NCBI RefSeq assembly: GCF_003285005.1
Contig: NZ_QMFA01000050.1
Location: 244 to 50,703 of the forward strand
Length of the DNA: 50,460 bases
Reading direction: 5' to 3'
From: Paenibacillus sp. YN15
Lineage (GTDB): Bacteria > Bacillota > Bacilli > Paenibacillales > NBRC-103111
Part shown: piece after piece, positions 6,583-14,810 of the stretch
Layout of the letters: each line of letters begins with the position of its first letter
Numbering within the stretch: the stretch's first letter is position 1
Translations under genes and position numbers: made by a program
Notes under the pieces: model-generated
What the model was told of the DNA's origin: nothing
Database searches by the model: none
What the model saw: only the letters and a program-made list of their open reading frames with translations

Positions 6583-8344
6583 TGGCTTTCACCTGCCTTC
6601 CAATGCCTTCATTTTGCAGCATAAAGACTTCGTAATAATACCCGCGCTTGGCCAGAAGCTCGGCATGGGTTCCTTCCTCGATAATCCTGCCGTTGTCCAG
6701 AATGTAAATCCGGTCGGCGGTGGCGGTGGTGGAGACCCGCTGGGCGATGATGATCTTGGTGCAGGAGAAATCGAGCTCCCGCAGGCTCTTCTGGATATGC
6801 TCCTCAGTCTCCAGATCCACGGCGGAGGTGGTATCGTCCAGAATCAGGATGGGGGGCCGCACAGCCAAAGCCCGGGCCAGAGCGATCCGCTGCTTCTGCC
6901 CGCCGGACAGTCCGACGCCGCGTTCACCCACAATCGTGTCGTAGCCTTCAGGCATTTTGCTGATAAAATCATGGGCTGCCGCCAGCTCCGCCATCCGCAC
7001 CACCTCTTCCTCCGGAAGATCGGGGTTGCCGTAGGCGATGTTTCCGTCGATGGTATCGGAGAACAGCAGTACGTCCTGAGTGGCGATGCCCACATTCCAG
7101 CGAAGCTCGTCAAGCTCCAGCTTGCGCACATCCCTGCCGTCCACCAGCACCTGCCCCTTGGACACATCGTAAAAGCGGGGGATCAGGTTGATCAGGGAGG
7201 TTTTGCCCGAGCCGGTGGAGCCCATGATGGCAATGGTTTCCCCGGGGTCCACCTTCAGGCTGATGTCATCCAGAACGGTAACATTGTCATATTTAAACGT
7301 GACATGGTTAAATTCGATACGTCCTTCGTACCGGCGCTTCACCACAGCATTATGTTCGTTTACAATGCGGGGGCTGGCGTAGAAGATGTCGACAATCTTA
7401 TTGAGGCTGGCGATAAAACGCTGGATGTCGTTGATAATGATGCCGATATTCCGCATCGGGTTGGACAGCCCCCATAAGAGCGAAGAGAAGGCGGCAAACT
7501 CGCCGAAGGTAATCCGGCCGTTCATGACGAATATCCCGCCGGCCAGCATCAGAATCACGCTGAAGCCCTGGGCGAAGGTTTCCAGAAACGGGAAGTAGTC
7601 CAGCCAAACCAGCGCGGCGGCTTTGTTGGCCTTGGAATAGTTGACGTTCTTCTCGGTGAATTTCTCCACCTCGAATTCCTCCCGGGCGAAGGCCTTTACC
7701 ACCCGGTTGCCGGCAATATTTTCCTGGGTGGTCGTATTCAGCTGGGAGAGCTTCTCCCGCAGATCCACATACATGGGACGGACTCTTCTGGCAAACAGGA
7801 AGGCCGTCATAAAAATTGCCGGAGACAAAATCAGGAGCCACAGGGTCAGTTGGACATCGATGCTGAAAAAATAGATCAGCGCTGCGACAAAGACGGTCAG
7901 CGATTCGACGATCATCTTGATAATCCACGACATGGAGTGGCGCACCATTTCCAGATCGCCTGTCATCTTGGTCATCAGGTCTCCGGTTCGGTTGTGGTCG
8001 TAGTAGTGCATGTCCTGGCCTTGAATCTTGTTATACAGGAAAATGCGCACCCGGTACATCATGTTCTGGGACGAGCGTTCGTACTGCATATAGGTCAGAT
8101 AAGCAAGACCTGTGCGCAGAAGCGAAAATCCGATCATGGACAGACACAGCGTAATAAGCAGCGTTTTTTGGGTGCTGAGGTTTTCCAACGCGTCGCTTCC
8201 CGAGACGAAGGTGTCCACAATCTGCTGGCCGATGTAAGGGTTTACTACAGTGAGCGAGGCTGTCAGCACGGACAGGCAGAGCGCAATTACATATCTGGCC
8301 CGGTCCCCCTTCAAGTTCTGCCACAACCACTTAATTTGAAACAT
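6569..8344 (-). CDS. ABC exporter half-transporter with a degenerate ATPase site
   Basis: This is the first gene of the exporter operon, 591 residues from the ATG at 8344, which follows a GGTGATG site. An in-frame start 11 codons further upstream lacks such a site. The layout is the six-helix domain followed by the ATPase domain with Walker A GSTGSGKT and signature LSGGQ. Two catalytic positions differ from consensus: Walker B reads LILDDTTSA (Asp for the catalytic Glu), and the switch reads IIAQRVSTT (Gln for His). This is the expected pattern of the non-hydrolytic partner in asymmetric heterodimeric exporters. Two TATAAT-like hexamers lie upstream at about 8384-8402 on this strand, but no good -35 was found. 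Confidence 0.88.
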   Translation of the reverse strand: MFQIKWLWQNLKGDRARYVIALCLSVLTASLTVVNPYIGQQIVDTFVSGSDALENLSTQKTLLITLCLSMIGFSLLRTGLAYLTYMQYERSSQNMMYRVRIFLYNKIQGQDMHYYDHNRTGDLMTKMTGDLEMVRHSMSWIIKMIVESLTVFVAALIYFFSIDVQLTLWLLILSPAIFMTAFLFARRVRPMYVDLREKLSQLNTTTQENIAGNRVVKAFAREEFEVEKFTEKNVNYSKANKAAALVWLDYFPFLETFAQGFSVILMLAGGIFVMNGRITFGEFAAFSSLLWGLSNPMRNIGIIINDIQRFIASLNKIVDIFYASPRIVNEHNAVVKRRYEGRIEFNHVTFKYDNVTVLDDISLKVDPGETIAIMGSTGSGKTSLINLIPRFYDVSKGQVLVDGRDVRKLELDELRWNVGIATQDVLLFSDTIDGNIAYGNPDLPEEEVVRMAELAAAHDFISKMPEGYDTIVGERGVGLSGGQKQRIALARALAVRPPILILDDTTSAVDLETEEHIQKSLRELDFSCTKIIIAQRVSTTATADRIYILDNGRIIEEGTHAELLAKRGYYYEVFMLQNEGIGRQVKANGKE

Positions 8345-8519
8345 GTCATCACCAGATTTCTTTGTTTTTAAAAGCACCTGTCGATTATACCTAAGATTAT
8401 ACGGCAGGTGGTAGAGAAAGTTTTTATTTATTCTTTTATCTGTCTATAAGAATATGCTATCGGCAATTTTGGACGGCATAGTCCAAGCTGCAGAGGGACA
8501 AGGTTCCGGCAATCGCAAG

Positions 8520-8549
8520 TTTGACAAAGTCAAATGGAGGGGATATGTT
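8520..8549 (+). promoter_or_regulatory. promoter with an overlapping palindrome for the P-loop kinase gene
   Basis: TTGACA (8521-8526) and TATGTT (8544-8549) are 17 bp apart. The -35 is embedded in the perfect palindrome TTTGAC-AAA-GTCAAA (8520-8534), a likely repressor site. The promoter places transcription start near 8556, which excludes an in-frame ATG at 8534 as the translation start. Confidence 0.6.
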
Positions 8550-8599
8550 TCCAAGTAGCCAGGGTTTTTTTGAATATATTAGGAAAGGAAGTTGAAAAT

Positions 8600-9133
8600 G
8601 TGGAGAACGCGGGAATTATCGTAGTCACCGGAATTATGGCGTCCGGCAAGTCCACAGTGTCGCAGCTGCTGGCGGAGCGTTTTGCGAGAGGCGTTCATGT
8701 GCGCGGCGATATATACCGGAGGATGGTGGTCTCGGGAAGAGCGGAGATGACCCCTGAGCCCTCGGAGGAGGCCCTGCGCCAGCTTCATCTGCGGTACCGG
8801 CTGGCGGCTGCGGCCGCCGAAGCTTATTGCGGGGCCGGGTTTCGGGTGGTGGTGCAGGATAATTACATCGGGAAAGCCTTGATGGATTTTGTCAGCATGA
8901 TCCGCCACCGTCCGCTTTATGTTGTTGCCCTGTGTCCCCGGGCGGAGGTTGTTGCCGAAAGGGAAGCCAAACGGGGCAAAACCGGCTACGGCGCTTTTTG
9001 TGTGGAGGACTTTCACCGGCTGTTTTGGGAGGAGACGCCACAAATCGGATTATGGCTGGACAATTCGGAGCAAACGCCGGAGGAAACGGTCAACGAAATT
9101 CTGGCCAGAGTGGAGGCCGAAGGCAGGATTTGA
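8600..9133 (+). CDS. P-loop kinase-like protein (AAA_33 / chloramphenicol phosphotransferase-like)
   Basis: The 177-residue product has an immediate N-terminal Walker A (GIMASGKST), a conserved HVRGDIYRRMV segment at the position of the substrate-binding Asp in small P-loop kinases, and VVVQDNYIG as a likely Walker B-like strand. Length and order of motifs fit the group annotated as AAA-family ATPase or chloramphenicol phosphotransferase-like; zeta-toxin kinases are more distant relatives. I choose the GTG at 8600, which follows AGGAAAGGAAG by eight bases. The ATG at 8534 lies inside the promoter. It is a single-gene unit. The substrate is unknown, and an antibiotic or small-molecule kinase role is only a possibility. 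Confidence 0.7.
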   Translation: MENAGIIVVTGIMASGKSTVSQLLAERFARGVHVRGDIYRRMVVSGRAEMTPEPSEEALRQLHLRYRLAAAAAEAYCGAGFRVVVQDNYIGKALMDFVSMIRHRPLYVVALCPRAEVVAEREAKRGKTGYGAFCVEDFHRLFWEETPQIGLWLDNSEQTPEETVNEILARVEAEGRI

Positions 9134-9482
9134 CGAATGCTCGCAAGAACCGGAGGCTGGGGGCATTCCCGCGGTCATTACCCGGGAAATACTGACAAAA
9201 AGGCCGGAGTCACCGTCATGCGACAGCAATAGCTGTTTACCGGAATAACACGACAGGAAAGCGCTGCCGAAGTTGTGCGGTGCCGAAGTTTTTGTGTATG
9301 GAATGATTTGGACAGGGGTATCCTTATCTTACCGCATCAGAATGTTCAAGTTCTTTACAGCGCTAAAGCGCGTAAAGCAAACATTGGGATTGGCGATAAA
9401 AACTTCCGCTAAACGCGGTCGCTCATCCTCGAAATACTCCGATAGGAGTTTTTCTCATACGTTGATGAAGGAGAGCTTTGCC
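9134..9482. other. 349-bp intergenic region without a recognised gene
   Basis: No convincing gene was found. Short inverted repeats occur, such as GCGCTAAAGCGC near 9360 and ACTCC-GATA-GGAGT followed by TTTTT near 9436-9454. The latter could be a small terminator or leader hairpin just upstream of the membrane protein gene. No convincing -35/-10 pair was identified. Confidence 0.4.
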
Positions 9483-10010
9483 ATGACGAAATTGTTGCTT
9501 TGGGCGGGATTGATTGTCCCCTGGTTTTCGCTGTTTTTTATGAAAAGACAGGATGTCAAACGGTTTATGCCGGCCACCCTTCTGGCCATGCTGATCATGG
9601 CTATGATTTCCGAGGCCGCATATACCTTTAACTGGTGGGTGATCCAGGAATATATCGTTCCCTGGGGATATATCACTCTTACTTCCTTGTTGTTCGGCCC
9701 GTTTCTCGTCGGCTCCCTCTGGATTTTTCGGCTAAGCTACCACAAGTGGTGGTTGTTTTTCCTGACTAATCTGATTATCGACAGCATCTTCGCCTTTGGA
9801 CTGAGCCCATGGTTTCTCGACGGGTGGCTGTACACGATGCGCCGTATAAACAATGCAGGCGCCTTTCTGCTGATGTTCGGAACCGCAATTGTGATTTATC
9901 TGTACCAGCGTTGGCAGGATGAGGTGATGGTGGGGGCTTCATCGGAAAACCGCGGTTTGGAGTTTACTGTGGGCAACCCGTTCCGCTCCAGGGAAAAAGG
10001 GAAATCCTAA
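9483..10010 (+). CDS. five-helix membrane protein of unknown function (CBO0543-like)
   Basis: The 175-residue product has about five hydrophobic segments: near residues 3-20, 27-46, 54-79, 87-106 and 115-135. It ends in a polar cytoplasmic-type tail. Trp/Tyr-rich helix boundaries and overall length recall a Firmicute family annotated as CBO0543-type, but that link is from memory and weak. The ATG at 9483 follows AAGGAG by nine bases and is preferred to in-frame starts upstream. The stop codon overlaps the convergent CDP-alcohol phosphatidyltransferase stop. No function can be given. Confidence 0.65.
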   Translation: MTKLLLWAGLIVPWFSLFFMKRQDVKRFMPATLLAMLIMAMISEAAYTFNWWVIQEYIVPWGYITLTSLLFGPFLVGSLWIFRLSYHKWWLFFLTNLIIDSIFAFGLSPWFLDGWLYTMRRINNAGAFLLMFGTAIVIYLYQRWQDEVMVGASSENRGLEFTVGNPFRSREKGKS

Positions 10011-10564
10011 GGCTTCGCCCTTGGCGAAGCCCGGAAGAACAGTCCCCGCTTATTGAGGTCCAGACTGCGGGAGCGCAGATGCAGGACAAGCTCCTCAATT
10101 GCGGAGAGGACGGACAGAATGCAAACGGGCCATAACCAGCCCAGTCTTTCGGAGGCAATGATGAACGGGGCGAGAAAAAACAGGCCTCCTGTCAGCTTGT
10201 TTCCCCATGTATGCACAATGGCGAAGGTACGGTACTTCCACGCGGCAATGAGCAGATTCAGGCCCCGTATGGCGGCGGTGAGAATAATCCAGGGCAAAAA
10301 AGGCCCGATATCCGGTCCGATCTCGAGCCAGCACCAGATAAACACCGCAGCAAACATGCATAAGTCGGCTGCGCTGTCGAGCCTGGCCCCCAACTGGCTG
10401 TGGGTGCCGGTTCTGCGGGCGATCCAGCCGTCCGCCATATCTGTCGCTCCGCAAATCAGATAAAGCACACAGAACAGCCACACATTTCCGTAGGCAAGGG
10501 CCAAAAATGGAAGCAGGGCGATTCTGGACAGGGTGATGGCATTGGCGGCATGTTTGCGCAGCAT
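10007..10564 (-). CDS. CDP-alcohol phosphatidyltransferase
   Basis: This integral membrane enzyme transfers a phosphatidyl group from CDP-diacylglycerol to an alcohol, as in phosphatidylglycerophosphate synthesis. The complete family motif D-x2-DG-x2-AR-x8-G-x3-D-x3-D is present, running from DMADGWIARR to LDSAAD at about residues 40-66. Multiple hydrophobic helices follow. At 185 residues it is of typical length. The ATG at 10564 follows AAGGAAGG; a TTG six codons upstream would place the ribosome site inside the coding frame. PgsA is the best-known relative, but this is probably a paralogue with an unknown alcohol acceptor. It converges with the five-helix membrane protein gene. Confidence 0.85.
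   Translation of the reverse strand: MLRKHAANAITLSRIALLPFLALAYGNVWLFCVLYLICGATDMADGWIARRTGTHSQLGARLDSAADLCMFAAVFIWCWLEIGPDIGPFLPWIILTAAIRGLNLLIAAWKYRTFAIVHTWGNKLTGGLFFLAPFIIASERLGWLWPVCILSVLSAIEELVLHLRSRSLDLNKRGLFFRASPRAKP
10011..10031. terminator. perfect 9-bp hairpin at overlapping convergent gene ends
   Basis: GGCTTCGCC-CTT-GGCGAAGCC forms a 9-bp stem with a 3-base loop directly after the membrane protein stop. It lies inside the last codons of the phosphatidyltransferase. The minus-strand side continues into a C/T-rich run, so it could terminate transcription of that gene. The plus side has no T run. Confidence 0.5.
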
Positions 10565-10642
10565 GGCTTTCCTTCCTTTCAAGGCTGTTCCTGTTTAATT
10601 CGCCAATGGGTGGACATGCTCCTTTTGGACCCAGGAACAATG

Positions 10643-10651
10643 TGGTATAAT
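10643..10651 (+). promoter_or_regulatory. extended -10 promoter for the HEAT-repeat/DUF1801 pair
   Basis: TGGTATAAT is a full extended -10 (TGnTATAAT). A poor -35-like TTTTGG lies 17 bp upstream of the TATAAT. The HEAT-repeat gene starts 44 bp downstream. Confidence 0.55.
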
Positions 10652-10695
10652 GGCTTGAATAAAATCAATTTCTACATGGAACAGGATGCGATCAA

Positions 10696-11148
10696 TTGGC
10701 AAAGCGTAGCGAAAAAACACCCCTGCCGGAGGGTTATGAAGAGCTGAAGGCGGCTGCAAGCCGCACCTCCAGCTGGAAGGACCGTTTGGATGCGGTCAAG
10801 AAGCTGGGACAGCTGAAGCACGAGCAGGTTGTCGATATTTTGAAGCACAGATTGGCGAATGACCCGGTTTATGCTGTGCAGGAGGCGGCTTACCGCTCCT
10901 TGAAGCAGCTGGGAGAGAATGTCCAGCTGCCGCCGCGGCGCAAGGGCGAGGTAATCAAGGGAGCGGGCAAGGCCCTGGTCCGCATCAAGAAGAGCCTTCC
11001 CGAGGGCCATGCCTACGAGGAGTTCAAGGAGAAGCTGCGGAAAATGCGGCTGGATCTTTATGATGCCTTCGAAGGCGACAAAGGGGATGAATTCGACGCC
11101 TGGCTGGAAAGCCAGTGGTCCGGAATTTCTACCCGACGGGATCAATAG
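10696..11148 (+). CDS. small HEAT-repeat protein
   Basis: The 150-residue protein contains helical-pair repeats: RLDAVKKLGQLKHEQVVDIL, then DPVYAVQEAAYRSLKQLG. These fit the HEAT/PBS-lyase repeat pattern. A basic linker and a charged C-terminal helix follow. The TTG at 10696 is the only sensible start in frame, with AGGATG upstream. Such proteins act as protein-binding scaffolds. The DUF1801 gene starts four bases after the stop, suggesting co-expression. No specific partner or role can be inferred. Confidence 0.75.
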   Translation: MAKRSEKTPLPEGYEELKAAASRTSSWKDRLDAVKKLGQLKHEQVVDILKHRLANDPVYAVQEAAYRSLKQLGENVQLPPRRKGEVIKGAGKALVRIKKSLPEGHAYEEFKEKLRKMRLDLYDAFEGDKGDEFDAWLESQWSGISTRRDQ

Positions 11149-11151
11149 AAC

Positions 11152-11553
11152 ATGGACAAGACCCCAGGCGGATATGCTTCCATCGATGCGTATATTGCGG
11201 ACTATCCTCCCGGCATTCAGGAAAAGCTGGAGGCCATGCGCCGGACCATCCGGGAGGCTGCACCGGAGGCCAAGGAAATCATCAGCTACCAAATGCCCAC
11301 CTTTTATTTGAACGGGAATCTGGTTCACTTCGCCGCGTTTAAGCAGCATATCGGCTTTTATCCTGCGCCCAGCGGAATTGAAGCGTTCCGGGAGGAGCTG
11401 GCGGCTTATAAGGGAGCGAAGGGGTCCGTGCAATTCCCGCTGGACCAGCCGCTGCCTTTGGAGCTGGTGCGCCGGATTGTGGCATTCCGCGCAGAAGAAA
11501 ACCTGGCGAAGGGAAAGAAGAAGACCGCCGCCAAAAATCGGGAGCAGCAGTAA
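11152..11553 (+). CDS. DUF1801-family protein
   Basis: The 133-residue protein matches the DUF1801 group (B. subtilis YdhG-like, sometimes called iron chaperone). It has SIDAYIADYPPGIQEKLEAM, RRTIREAAPEAKEIISYQMP, FAAFKQHIGFYP and a C-terminal PLELVRRIVAFR helix. Its tail is Lys-rich. It begins four bases after the HEAT-repeat stop with a weak ribosome site, so it is probably translationally coupled. The iron-binding role is taken from family annotation and is not visible in the sequence. Confidence 0.8.
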   Translation: MDKTPGGYASIDAYIADYPPGIQEKLEAMRRTIREAAPEAKEIISYQMPTFYLNGNLVHFAAFKQHIGFYPAPSGIEAFREELAAYKGAKGSVQFPLDQPLPLELVRRIVAFRAEENLAKGKKKTAAKNREQQ

Positions 11554-11570
11554 GGCGCAATACATCAACC

Positions 11571-11605
11571 CAAACAGGACCAGCCAAGCGGCATGGTCCT
11601 GTTTG
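11571..11605 (+). terminator. terminator after the DUF1801 gene
   Basis: A perfect 12-bp stem CAAACAGGACCA / TGGTCCTGTTTG encloses an 11-base loop, 18 bp after the stop codon. The following T run is short. Confidence 0.7.
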
Positions 11606-11635
11606 TTGAAGAGGCGAAACGGATAATGATATGAT
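11606..11635 (+). promoter_or_regulatory. probable promoter of the aldo/keto reductase gene
   Basis: TTGAAG (11606-11611) and TATGAT (11630-11635) are separated by 18 bp, directly after the preceding terminator and 45 bp before the gene start. Confidence 0.5.
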
Positions 11636-11680
11636 GCCTGTAGAGTCAAATTCAGCCAATTGAGGCAGGAGGGATAACCG

Positions 11681-12604
11681 ATGAAATACCGCAGGCTGGG
11701 CAAGACGGAGCTGAAGGTGCCCGTAATCGGAATCGGAACCTGGCAGTACGGCGGGGAATGGGGCAAGGAGTTTACCGTCCGGGAGGTGCAGGAGATTCTG
11801 GGCAGAGGTCTGGAGCTGGGCTGCAACCTGATCGACACGGCGGAATGCTACGGAGACCATCTTTCCGAATCGCTGATCGGGGAGGCTACCCGGGGCAACC
11901 GTTCGGAATGGATCATCGCCACCAAATTCGGACATCATTTTCACGGCCATCTCAAACGCCAGGATGATTGGAGTCCGGCAGGCGTTGTGAAGCAGCTGGA
12001 GGCTTCGCTTGCGGCCCTTCGCACGGATTATGTGGATCTGTACCAGTTCCATTCCGGAAGCGATGCGGCCCTTCTGAACGACGAGCTGTGGGATATGCTC
12101 CACAGGCAGCAGGAGGCCGGCAAAATCCGGCATCTGGGCATCTCCATCGGAAGCAATGAAAATGTGGGGCAGGTGGAAGCTGCGCCCCGCCTCAAGGCGG
12201 AAGCCATTCAGGTGGTCTACAACCGTCTGGACCGCGCCCCGGAAAAGGAAGTCTTCGCCAGCTGCCTCCGGCATGATCTGGGTGTTCTGGCCCGGGTTCC
12301 CTTGGCCAGCGGCTTCTTAAGCGGCAATTACAAGCCAGGGGCCGTATTCGGGCAGGATGACGTGCGCGCCAGCCGTGACCGGGAACTGACAGACCGGCGG
12401 CTCCGGGAGGTAGCGGAAATCCGGGAGCGGGAGGTTCCCGAAGGGCTGGATATGGCCCAATGGGCCATTGCCTGGTGCCTTCAGCATGAAGCTGTCAGCA
12501 CTTGCATTCCCGGGTTCAAAAGCGTCGCCCAGCTGGAGGCCGCTCTGAAGGCCGCCGAGCTGGACATGGTGTCCGACGATCATCCCGCCGCCTGGCGGAA
12601 ATGA
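11681..12604 (+). CDS. aldo/keto reductase
   Basis: This 307-residue cytosolic NADPH-dependent oxidoreductase has a TIM-barrel fold. Catalytic residues can be seen: Asp52 and Tyr57 in LIDTAECYGDHLSE, a Lys in IIATKFG, and a His in LYQFHSG. The C-terminal CIPGFKSVAQLEAAL segment is the cofactor phosphate-binding region. Length is typical. The ATG follows GGAGGGAT. It appears to be a single-gene unit with its own promoter. The natural aldehyde or ketone substrate is unknown. Confidence 0.88.
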   Translation: MKYRRLGKTELKVPVIGIGTWQYGGEWGKEFTVREVQEILGRGLELGCNLIDTAECYGDHLSESLIGEATRGNRSEWIIATKFGHHFHGHLKRQDDWSPAGVVKQLEASLAALRTDYVDLYQFHSGSDAALLNDELWDMLHRQQEAGKIRHLGISIGSNENVGQVEAAPRLKAEAIQVVYNRLDRAPEKEVFASCLRHDLGVLARVPLASGFLSGNYKPGAVFGQDDVRASRDRELTDRRLREVAEIREREVPEGLDMAQWAIAWCLQHEAVSTCIPGFKSVAQLEAALKAAELDMVSDDHPAAWRK

Positions 12605-12672
12605 GCTTTCCCTGCAGCGAAGCCCCGCGCGGGTTATGATTGCTATTTTAGAGAAACAGGAAGGAACCTCCA

Positions 12673-13695
12673 ATGGACATTCTATTTATCGGCGGAACAG
12701 GCGTAATCAGCTCTGCAGTTTCGGAGCGGGTATTGGCTCAAGGCCATACCCTTTATTTGTTAAATCGCGGTAACCGTACGGATTTCATTCCGGCAGGAGC
12801 AAAGCTGCTGCAGGGGGATATCCGGGATGAGGCCGCCATCCGGAAGCTTCTGTCCGGCCGCAAATTTGATGCGGTGGTGAACTGGATCAGCTATGTGCCG
12901 GAGCATGTGGAGGCGGATATCCGTCTGTTCTCGGGTATAACCGGCCAATACGTGTTTATCAGCTCCGCATCCGCTTACCAGAAGCCCCCCGCCAGTCCGT
13001 TTATTACTGAGGAAACACCCCTTTCCAATCCCTTTTGGGAGTATTCGCGGAACAAAATCGCCTGTGAGGAAATCCTGCTGCGGGAGCATGCCGCAAAAGG
13101 CTTCCCGGTGACCATTGTCCGTCCCTCCCACACCTACGGGGTAGACAAGCTCCCTACGGCCTTTAACAGCCGCAAGTACCAGTGGAGCATTCTGGAGCGG
13201 ATGCGCCTTGGCAAAAAAATCATTGTGCCGGGGGACGGCACCTCCCTGTGGGTGCTGACCCACAACACGGACTTTGCCGTTGCCTTCGCCGGGCTGCTGG
13301 GCCGGCCGGAGGCTGTGGGTGAGGCCTACCAGATCACCTCCGACGAGGTGCTGACCTGGGATCAGGTTACCCGCTATTTGGGGGCCGCGGCAGGCTATGA
13401 GCCGGATTTGCTGCATCTGTCGGCGGATTTTATCACCGGCTGTCTGCCCGAGCTGTACAGTGAGCTGGTAGGCGACAAGCTGAACAGCGTGTGCTTCGAC
13501 AATACCAAGATTAAGGCGCTGGTACCGGAATACCGGGCGGTGAAGCTGTTTAAGGACGGCATCCGGGAGTCGGTGGAATGGTACAAGCGTCATCCCGAGC
13601 TGCTGCAGCTGGACGGGGAGTGGGATGCCCTCTGCGATCGGCTGGTCAGCGCCCATGAGGCAGGTCTGGCCGCTTTTAGACAATCGGCGCAATAG
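12673..13695 (+). CDS. NAD(P)-dependent epimerase/dehydratase-like SDR
   Basis: This 340-residue extended short-chain dehydrogenase/reductase has an N-terminal nucleotide motif FIGGTGVISSAV, an ISSASAY strand, and a YSRNK segment as the YxxxK catalytic pair. The TIVRPSHTYG segment is characteristic of the epimerase branch. Length fits sugar-nucleotide epimerases, but no sugar-specific signature was recognised. The start follows AGGAAGG. A terminator lies 11 bp after the stop. The substrate remains open. Confidence 0.82.
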   Translation: MDILFIGGTGVISSAVSERVLAQGHTLYLLNRGNRTDFIPAGAKLLQGDIRDEAAIRKLLSGRKFDAVVNWISYVPEHVEADIRLFSGITGQYVFISSASAYQKPPASPFITEETPLSNPFWEYSRNKIACEEILLREHAAKGFPVTIVRPSHTYGVDKLPTAFNSRKYQWSILERMRLGKKIIVPGDGTSLWVLTHNTDFAVAFAGLLGRPEAVGEAYQITSDEVLTWDQVTRYLGAAAGYEPDLLHLSADFITGCLPELYSELVGDKLNSVCFDNTKIKALVPEYRAVKLFKDGIRESVEWYKRHPELLQLDGEWDALCDRLVSAHEAGLAAFRQSAQ

Positions 13696-13705
13696 TTGCC
13701 GGAGT

Positions 13706-13735
13706 ACCCCCTTCCCGATGAGGAGGGGGTTTTTC
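13706..13735 (+). terminator. terminator of the SDR gene
   Basis: ACCCCCT / AGGGGGT arms with a short interior are followed by TTTTT, 11 bp after the stop. Confidence 0.8.
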
Positions 13736-13782
13736 TGTGGGAGAGGTTTTTTGACGCGGGGAAAAGGTTGGAGTTTTACGTG

Positions 13783-13843
13783 TTGACTTTCTCTCTTGGC
13801 AGCAGTATTCTTACTTTATGGAAATAACTTATTAAATGTAAGT
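13783..13843 (+). promoter_or_regulatory. promoter and operator-like repeats of the nitroreductase gene
   Basis: TTGACT (13783-13788) and TATTCT (13806-13811) are 17 bp apart. Downstream lies ACTTA-N7-TAAGT (13827-13843), and a TTACTT copy overlaps the -10. Nitroreductases of this type in Bacillus are controlled by HxlR- or MarR-type redox sensors (YodB, MhqR), so a repressor site is plausible. The regulator is not encoded nearby. Confidence 0.5.
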
Positions 13844-13875
13844 AAAAATCGACAATGAGAAAGGTTGGATGAACG

Positions 13876-14493
13876 ATGAGCGAGCTGCTGGAGATTGTAC
13901 AGGCCAGAAGATCGGCTATGAATTTTGAGGAGGGAGTGAAGATTTCGCCTGCGGAGCTGGAGGAGATCTTCACGCTGACGCGCCTTGCCCCCTCCGCGTA
14001 TAATTTGCAGCATGCCCATTATGTGGTTGTCAGCAACCCTGAGCTGAAGGAGCAGGTCCGCGCGGCGGCTTATAACCAGTATAAGGTCCATACCGCCTCG
14101 GCGGCGATTGTGGTGCTGGGCGATAAGCTGGCGTATGAGAAGGCGCCGGAGATTTATGGCGGCCTGCGCGCCCTTGGCGTTATGTCCCAGCAGGACTACG
14201 ACGGGCTGATTGGCACCATTACCGGGGCTTACGCGAATAATGAAGCATACCAGCGGGAGGAGGCTATCCGCAACGCCTCCTTGTCCGCTATGCAATTTAT
14301 GCTGATTGCCAAGGAGAAGGGCTGGGACACCTGCCCCATGATCGGCTTCAATCAGGAAGAAATGATGCGGGTGCTGGACATTCCGGACCGCTACGTTCCG
14401 GTGCTGCTCATTACCATCGGCAAATCCGTCAAGGATAATATCCGCCCCCGCGGCTACCGCAAGCCGGTAGGGGAGTTCGTCACCTTCCGCTAA
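13876..14493 (+). CDS. nitroreductase-family FMN oxidoreductase (MhqN/YodC-like)
   Basis: The 205-residue protein opens with the classical nitroreductase helix (VQARRSAMNFEEGVKISPAE) and has LTRLAPSAYNLQHAHYVVVS, the FMN-contacting Ser/Asn segment. A later stretch reads GWDTCPMIGFNQEEM, and the end GYRKPVGEFV is typical. Such enzymes reduce nitro compounds or quinones with NAD(P)H, usually as dimers. Length matches B. subtilis MhqN and YodC. It appears monocistronic with an operator-like repeat at its promoter, consistent with induction by electrophiles, which is inference. Confidence 0.85.
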   Translation: MSELLEIVQARRSAMNFEEGVKISPAELEEIFTLTRLAPSAYNLQHAHYVVVSNPELKEQVRAAAYNQYKVHTASAAIVVLGDKLAYEKAPEIYGGLRALGVMSQQDYDGLIGTITGAYANNEAYQREEAIRNASLSAMQFMLIAKEKGWDTCPMIGFNQEEMMRVLDIPDRYVPVLLITIGKSVKDNIRPRGYRKPVGEFVTFR

Positions 14494-14688
14494 GAGAGCT
14501 TAGGGCGCGTATGCAGCCCGCTTGAGGGCAGCTTTTACCGTCTTTTCGCCCCGAGCTATCGTTACTTTCGCTTGACGTACCCCCGGCACGCCTGCCCAAA
14601 AGTGCCTTGCCCGGAACGAAAATTTGGGTTTTATCTGCTCCCCTCGGAGTTGGCACACATACCCTAGGCGCGCCAGCCAGCAGGCAGC

Positions 14689-14716
14689 CCCCCGGTTTTT
14701 TGCAACCGGGGGTTTG
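14689..14716 (+). terminator. Rho-independent-like hairpin
   Basis: CCCCCGGTT (14689-14697) pairs with AACCGGGGG (14704-14712), followed by TTTG. It lies about 195 bp after the nitroreductase stop and is the first good hairpin on that strand. Confidence 0.6.
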
Positions 14717-14810
14717 CTGTGTTGTGAGGGGCAGGAGGGCTGAGGGCGGAGGCTTTAGCGTGTGAAGGGCGGCAAGGGGAAGAGGACAGGCAGGCTGCCC
14801 GGGAATGTAA

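Noticed and set aside
8534-8599. N-terminal extension of the P-loop kinase from the ATG at 8534
   Set aside because: The codons lie within the promoter and operator and have no ribosome site; the GTG at 8600 has a good one.
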